From the NCBI GenBank assembly GCA_030745955.1, contig JASLNQ010000055.1:1-10371 (forward strand): DNA of 10,371 nucleotides, in the 5' to 3' direction. The position numbers were made by a program, and so were the translations under genes. The notes beneath the pieces are model-generated. The model made no database searches. It was not told where the DNA came from and saw only the letters and a list, made by a program, of their open reading frames with translations. This DNA is from Dehalococcoidia bacterium (GTDB lineage: Bacteria; Chloroflexota; Dehalococcoidia; UBA1151; UBA1328). This document shows positions 6,921-10,371 of this stretch, piece after piece. How positions within the stretch are numbered: position 1 is the stretch's first letter; every line of letters starts with the position of its first letter.

Positions 6921-7994
6921 GTGACGTATATGACGATCGCAACGACATCGCTGGAGATTCCAACTGCGCTTCATACAATGCTCAGCGACGTGGTGACCGG
7001 GCTTGCGCAATCGCAAAAGACGCTGCCTAGCAAGTACTTTTACGACGAGCGCGGTTCGAAGTTGTTCGACGACATATGCGATCTGGATGAGTACTACATC
7101 ACGCGTACCGAGAAGGCCCTGATGGATGAACACGTCGGTGAAATGGCGTCGGTCGTTGGCCCCGGGGCGCTGTTGATCGAGTACGGGAGCGGGAGCTCGC
7201 TGAAGACCCGCCTGCTGCTAACAAACCTCGAACGCCCGGCCGGTTATGTGCCGATCGATATTTCAGGCGATTACCTTTCGGAGGTCGGCCACGCGCTGCA
7301 GGCGGAGTTCCCGCATATCGAAGTGATACCTGTCGTTGCCGATTTCACGCAGGAGTTCGACATCCCCACTCCGAGTTCGGTTGAGGCGACGAGTTCGCCC
7401 TCGACACGCAGGGTCGTTTACTTCCCTGGTTCGACTATCGGCAATTTACAACGCGAAGACGCGAAGGCGCTGCTTGCCGGGATGTTGAACGTGACGGGAA
7501 GCGGCGGCGGTGTTTTGATCGGTGTGGACCTCGACAAGAACCGTGATGTATTGCGCGCGGCCTACAACGACTCGCGGGGTGTGACCGCAAACTTCAATTT
7601 GAACGTCCTGCGCCGGATCAACCGCGAGTTGGGCGCTGATTTCAACCTGGAAAATTTCACGCACAGGGCGATCTTCAACCAGGAAGATTCCTGCATCGAA
7701 ATGCACCTTATCTCAACCCGCCGACAGACGGTGAATGTCTGCGATTACACATTCGAGTTCGAGGAAAACGAGTCGATCCTTACCGAGTACTCGCACAAAT
7801 ACACGGTCGCAGCGTTCAATCGAATGGCCGGTGAAATCGGCCTGGCCGTGAGAAATACGTGGACCGATGCCGACAACATGTTTGCGGTGATGTACTTGGA
7901 ACGTGACGTGGCGTTCGATGTCCTGGGCAGGTCAAACGGAACGTCGGAGAGCGTACCGACCATGGCACCGCAGCTGCAACAGCTGGGAGACTGA
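6921..7994 (+). CDS. egtD: L-histidine N-alpha-methyltransferase EgtD
   Basis: A SAM-dependent enzyme that trimethylates the alpha-amino group of histidine to give hercynine, the EgtB substrate. Motifs in order: LPSKYFYDERGSKLFD (35-50) and LDEYYITRTE (55-64) in the histidine-binding cap; the SAM loop EYGSGSSLKT (87-96) with PIDIS (111-115); FPGSTIGNL (168-176), where Asn175 corresponds to the substrate-binding Asn; the segment around Tyr215 (RAAYND); IEMHL (259-263) and TEYSHKY (288-294), where Glu289 aligns with the imidazole-contacting Glu. At 357 residues it is slightly long because of a Ser/Thr/Gln-rich tail after about 332. The start is uncertain: GTG at 6921 has AAGGA only three bases away, while the in-frame ATG at 6930 has it twelve bases away. 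The two differ by three residues. It is the second gene after egtB. Confidence 0.95.
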   Translation: MTYMTIATTSLEIPTALHTMLSDVVTGLAQSQKTLPSKYFYDERGSKLFDDICDLDEYYITRTEKALMDEHVGEMASVVGPGALLIEYGSGSSLKTRLLLTNLERPAGYVPIDISGDYLSEVGHALQAEFPHIEVIPVVADFTQEFDIPTPSSVEATSSPSTRRVVYFPGSTIGNLQREDAKALLAGMLNVTGSGGGVLIGVDLDKNRDVLRAAYNDSRGVTANFNLNVLRRINRELGADFNLENFTHRAIFNQEDSCIEMHLISTRRQTVNVCDYTFEFEENESILTEYSHKYTVAAFNRMAGEIGLAVRNTWTDADNMFAVMYLERDVAFDVLGRSNGTSESVPTMAPQLQQLGD

Positions 7995-8025
7995 TCGCCA
8001 GCGGGCGCAGCGCCTTCGAGTTGCA

Positions 8026-8049
8026 CTGGCAGGGGTTAGCCGGGTTTTT
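8026..8049 (+). terminator. Weak Rho-independent terminator candidate after egtD
   Basis: CTGGC (8026-8030) pairs with GCCGG (8039-8043) through four Watson-Crick pairs and one G-T wobble around an eight-base loop. One G and then five T (8045-8049) follow. It lies 31 bases after the egtD stop, in the 68-bp gap before the convergent glycosylase gene. The stem is short, so efficiency is uncertain. An extra small dyad, GGCGCAGCGCC, is at 8004-8014. Confidence 0.35.
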
Positions 8050-8062
8050 CGCCGTTAGGGGT

Positions 8063-9319
8063 TCAGCGCTTCAGGGCAGTTCTGAGTGCGGGCATCAGGT
8101 TGCCCCTGCGTCCCGTCCCAACTCGATCCAGGCCCAGCCAGCCGGCCATCAGCTGCAGCTCGTCGGCGAGGTTTGCCGCCACGTAGTCGTGATCCCGGCC
8201 GTCCTCAACGAAGGCCCCTTTCACCCTGAGCACGCCCTTATCCCGCTCGGCCTTGAGGTCGACCCTGGCGACGAGGCTATCGCCCAGGACGAACGGGTAC
8301 ACGTAGTAGCCGTACTGGCGGTCTTTCTCGGGGACATAGATTTCGATTCGATAGAGGAAATCGAACAGGCGCTCGACCCGGTCTCTCTCCCAAACTAGCG
8401 GATCGAATGGCGTCAGCAGCGCCCGGGCGTCGGTCGGATCGGTCGATGGGATATCGGCCGGGGCGAAGGTGTCAAGCTCTTCTGGCCAGCCTTCGACGTT
8501 CACACGCTGAGCAGTGCCTTCTTCCACGAGTTCTGCGAGGCGCGCCGCGGCGTCGGCATTCTTGATCCTGTAGTAGTCGGCGAGGTCGGCAGCGGTCCCA
8601 ATTCCATGCGCGCCGAGGGCGATCCGCATCATTTCCCGGTGCGATTCCGTGATGGAAGGCGTGGTCCCGCTGAGGTACTCGCCCGCAATCACCCGCTCGG
8701 TCAGGTCGTAATAGCGGGTGAAGTTCTTGCGGTCGGCGACCGACAATGCTCCGGTCGCAAAGTGCCACTCCATCGCGATTTTGCCTGTCGTGTAGCCCCA
8801 CCACGGTCCGCGCCGCTTGCCGGCGTTGTCGAGATCGGAGGCGGTCATCGCACCCCGCTCACGGACCTGGCCAAGCACCTGTTCAAGATACCCGGGCCGG
8901 GTTTCGATCAGTTCTGCAACGCGGTGCCGTGGTTCACGGGCCGCCATCCGCTGTCTGAACAGAGAGTGGTGCTCGACGGGCACGAAGGATGCGACGTGCG
9001 CCCAGGTCTCGAAAATCGATCGGTCTCGGTAGGCCAGGGTGTCCAGAAAACCCTGATCGTAGTTCCCAAGACGGGAAAATAGCGGCATGTAGTGGGAGCG
9101 CACGCAGACGTTTACAGAGTCGATCTGCACGAGTCCCATTGCCCGGATCGAGTTGCTTACGTCGTCGATCGAGACTGTTTCATCGGGACTGATGCTGGTG
9201 CGGTTGGTCTTCCCATCGTCGACGGCCCTGGTTTTGTCCCGTGCGCCACGCCGGGACGCGAGACCTCCGGCGCGAATGGCGATGCGCCTGGCATCCTGTT
9301 TTGAGAGTGATAACGGCAT
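8063..9319 (-). CDS. Winged-helix DNA glycosylase, AlkX/YcaQ-like (HTH_42, PF06224)
   Basis: A 418-residue member of the HTH_42 family, which includes E. coli YcaQ (AlkX) and Streptomyces AlkZ, glycosylases that excise bulky alkylated bases and unhook interstrand crosslinks. The catalytic motif reads Q-I-D (Gln65-Asp67) in GLVQIDSVN. Q-x-D is the AlkX form and Q-x-Q the AlkZ form, so the broader-specificity AlkX group is favoured. Other family features are ETWAHVASFVP (104-114), a central winged helix ending in RYYDLTERVI (202-211), LLTPFDPLVWERDR (301-314) and RQYGYYVYPFVLGD (334-347). Between the first helix and the catalytic segment there is a polar insert at about 22-48. The ATG has GGGGA five to six bases upstream. 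It sits 13 bp after the SCO1664-family gene, indicating an operon. Activity on particular lesions cannot be judged from sequence. Confidence 0.88.
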   Translation of the reverse strand: MPLSLSKQDARRIAIRAGGLASRRGARDKTRAVDDGKTNRTSISPDETVSIDDVSNSIRAMGLVQIDSVNVCVRSHYMPLFSRLGNYDQGFLDTLAYRDRSIFETWAHVASFVPVEHHSLFRQRMAAREPRHRVAELIETRPGYLEQVLGQVRERGAMTASDLDNAGKRRGPWWGYTTGKIAMEWHFATGALSVADRKNFTRYYDLTERVIAGEYLSGTTPSITESHREMMRIALGAHGIGTAADLADYYRIKNADAAARLAELVEEGTAQRVNVEGWPEELDTFAPADIPSTDPTDARALLTPFDPLVWERDRVERLFDFLYRIEIYVPEKDRQYGYYVYPFVLGDSLVARVDLKAERDKGVLRVKGAFVEDGRDHDYVAANLADELQLMAGWLGLDRVGTGRRGNLMPALRTALKR

Positions 9320-9332
9320 TCAGGTCCCCGTG

Positions 9333-10178
9333 CTAGACCATGGGCCACGGCACATTGGTGTCGGGGTCGAGTACAGGGTAATGGCCGAACTCGATCATCT
9401 CCCTGCCCCGGGTCACCACATCGTCGATTTCGGACGAATCGAGTAGCTCGAGCAATTCGGTTCGCAAATTGCCGCCCGGTTCAAGGGCCGGTAGCAGCGA
9501 CTCGACACCGCCCAGTAACCTGTCCGGGTACGCGGTCCCGTTGAACTCGAAAATGACCGTCCTGCGGCGTGCGAGGTGGTTGAACGTGAGTCCGTGGTCG
9601 ATAGCCCAGAGCTGCCCGTCGTCCGAAACGATACACGATCCCCCCTTGCGATCAGCGTTGTGCACCAGGGCGTCGAACATCGCCATCTCCTGGAAGTCGT
9701 CAAGGCGATCGTCACGGAGCGAGAAAAAGGTGTCTCCGCCGCCGGAAGTTTCAGCCGCGTCGATGAACAACTGGACGCTGCCCTCGCCATGGGGTCCTGT
9801 CCGTATTACCGTCGGCGGTATTCTCGGCCAGCCAAGCACGCGTGAAACGAGGTATGCGGCGCGCTCGCGGTGGTGGAGCGTCCCGCCGGGGAAGTCCCTA
9901 AGTGGCCGCTCGCCGGTCTGGGGTTTGTAAATGCCGTAAATAGACGATTCTTCATCGACTTCGGGTGGTTCCCCCGCCTCAGCACTAGCATCCTCTTCGA
10001 CGGGGGTGTACGTCGCGGGGTCACTAAGGCGGACGACAAAGACATAGTTCGAACCGCCCGGGTGCAGGCCCATCCCGGATATCGGCCACTCGCCAAGCCT
10101 CTGGAGGACGGTTTGCTCATCCAGCACACCGACTTCGCTTTCCGGGATCTCGAAGCTCGGGTTCGAATCACCGGTCAC
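9333..10178 (-). CDS. SCO1664 family protein (PI3/4-kinase-like fold)
   Basis: A 281-residue soluble protein matching the SCO1664 family of Actinobacteria and Chloroflexi, which is distantly related to phosphatidylinositol 3/4-kinases. Kinase-like features: IYGIYKPQTGERPLRDFP (80-97), with Lys85 as a possible ATP-contacting lysine; HNADRKGG (173-180) in the place of the catalytic loop; and AIDHGLTFN (192-200) in the place of the DFG metal-binding motif. An acidic insert, EEDASAEAGEPPEVDEESS (61-79), interrupts the N-lobe. The substrate is unknown, and kinase activity is inferred from fold motifs only. The GTG start overlaps the TGA of the upstream DUF3090 gene by four bases, indicating translational coupling, and the glycosylase gene follows after 13 bp. 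From memory, mycobacterial homologues lie beside DUF3090, a histidine phosphatase, a CysQ-type phosphatase and mshC. Confidence 0.88.
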   Translation of the reverse strand: MTGDSNPSFEIPESEVGVLDEQTVLQRLGEWPISGMGLHPGGSNYVFVVRLSDPATYTPVEEDASAEAGEPPEVDEESSIYGIYKPQTGERPLRDFPGGTLHHRERAAYLVSRVLGWPRIPPTVIRTGPHGEGSVQLFIDAAETSGGGDTFFSLRDDRLDDFQEMAMFDALVHNADRKGGSCIVSDDGQLWAIDHGLTFNHLARRRTVIFEFNGTAYPDRLLGGVESLLPALEPGGNLRTELLELLDSSEIDDVVTRGREMIEFGHYPVLDPDTNVPWPMV

Positions 10179-10371
10179 GAGTGCTCATCACCCGTAAGTT
10201 CTTCGCCCGGATTGTGGCCGTTGACCTTCACGCAGAAGTGACTTTCGCCGGGGGTTAAGGGCGCCTCGCACAGCGGGCAGGGTTTGCGCCCGGCTGCGAC
10301 GACTTCGACCGACCGTTGGGCGATTTCATCGGCCTTTTCCCGGGTGAAGCTGAAGGTTATTTCCGCCAGCA
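10175..10371 (-). CDS. DUF3090 family protein, C-terminal part (5' end beyond window)
   Basis: Reading the minus strand in from base 10369 gives 64 residues and a TGA stop at 10177-10175. They match the end of the DUF3090 family: a helical segment FSFTREKADEIAQRSVEVV, then AAGRKPCPLCEAP, with the HFC and NGH elements following. DUF3090 proteins end in a CPLCG zinc-knuckle-like element like this one; here Cys31, Cys34, His44 and Cys46 of the fragment are candidate metal ligands. The N-terminal bulk lies outside the window. The stop overlaps the start of the SCO1664-family gene (GTGA), the usual pairing of these two families. The molecular role of DUF3090 is unknown. Confidence 0.85.
   Translation of the reverse strand, partial: LAEITFSFTREKADEIAQRSVEVVAAGRKPCPLCEAPLTPGESHFCVKVNGHNPGEELTGDEHS

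Noticed and set aside
10150..10171. GGGTTCGAATCACC resembling a tRNA T-arm
   Set aside because: The flanking bases do not pair into a T-stem, there is no acceptor stem or anticodon arm, and the stretch lies inside the SCO1664-family coding region.

Overview
The window is densely coding bacterial DNA, moderately GC-rich by eye, with ten genes that can be named by family. No rRNA, tRNA, CRISPR array, transposase or phage gene was seen. The gene set points to a high-GC Gram-positive-like or Chloroflexota lineage: PspAB beside HtpX, DUF3090 overlapping an SCO1664-family gene, an AlkX/YcaQ-type glycosylase, a CSYWAC-type flavin disulfide oxidoreductase, and EgtB/EgtD. I favour Chloroflexota or Actinomycetota, but protein family content alone cannot decide between them.

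Layout. (1) 47-2250, minus strand: htpX (membrane zinc protease), then pspAB one base away, then a class I glutamine amidotransferase-like protein that has lost all three catalytic residues. This looks like an envelope-stress unit. (2) 2316-3371, plus: an inositol-monophosphatase-family phosphatase, divergent from htpX across 65 bp, with a possible leaderless GTG start and a long N-terminal extension. (3) 3535-3819, minus: a small DUF427 protein, convergent with the phosphatase. (4) 4073-7994, plus: an FAD/NAD(P) disulfide oxidoreductase, then egtB and egtD. EgtD trimethylates histidine to hercynine, and EgtB adds sulfur to hercynine in the ergothioneine route. No EgtA, EgtC or EgtE is in the window. 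A weak terminator-like hairpin follows egtD. (5) 8063-10371, minus, converging on egtD: a DUF3090 gene cut by the window edge, an SCO1664-family kinase-fold gene whose start overlaps the DUF3090 stop by 4 nt, and an AlkX/YcaQ-like DNA glycosylase 13 nt further on.

Together the genes suggest stress physiology: membrane quality control, low-molecular-weight thiol chemistry and crosslink or alkylation repair. The least explained parts are the catalytically dead amidotransferase in the PspAB-HtpX unit and the DUF3090/SCO1664/glycosylase operon. From memory, DUF3090 and SCO1664 genes in mycobacteria lie near the mycothiol ligase mshC and a phosphatase of the inositol monophosphatase superfamily. 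Finding them here close to ergothioneine genes and such a phosphatase is a suggestive parallel. No wholly new system is demonstrated.
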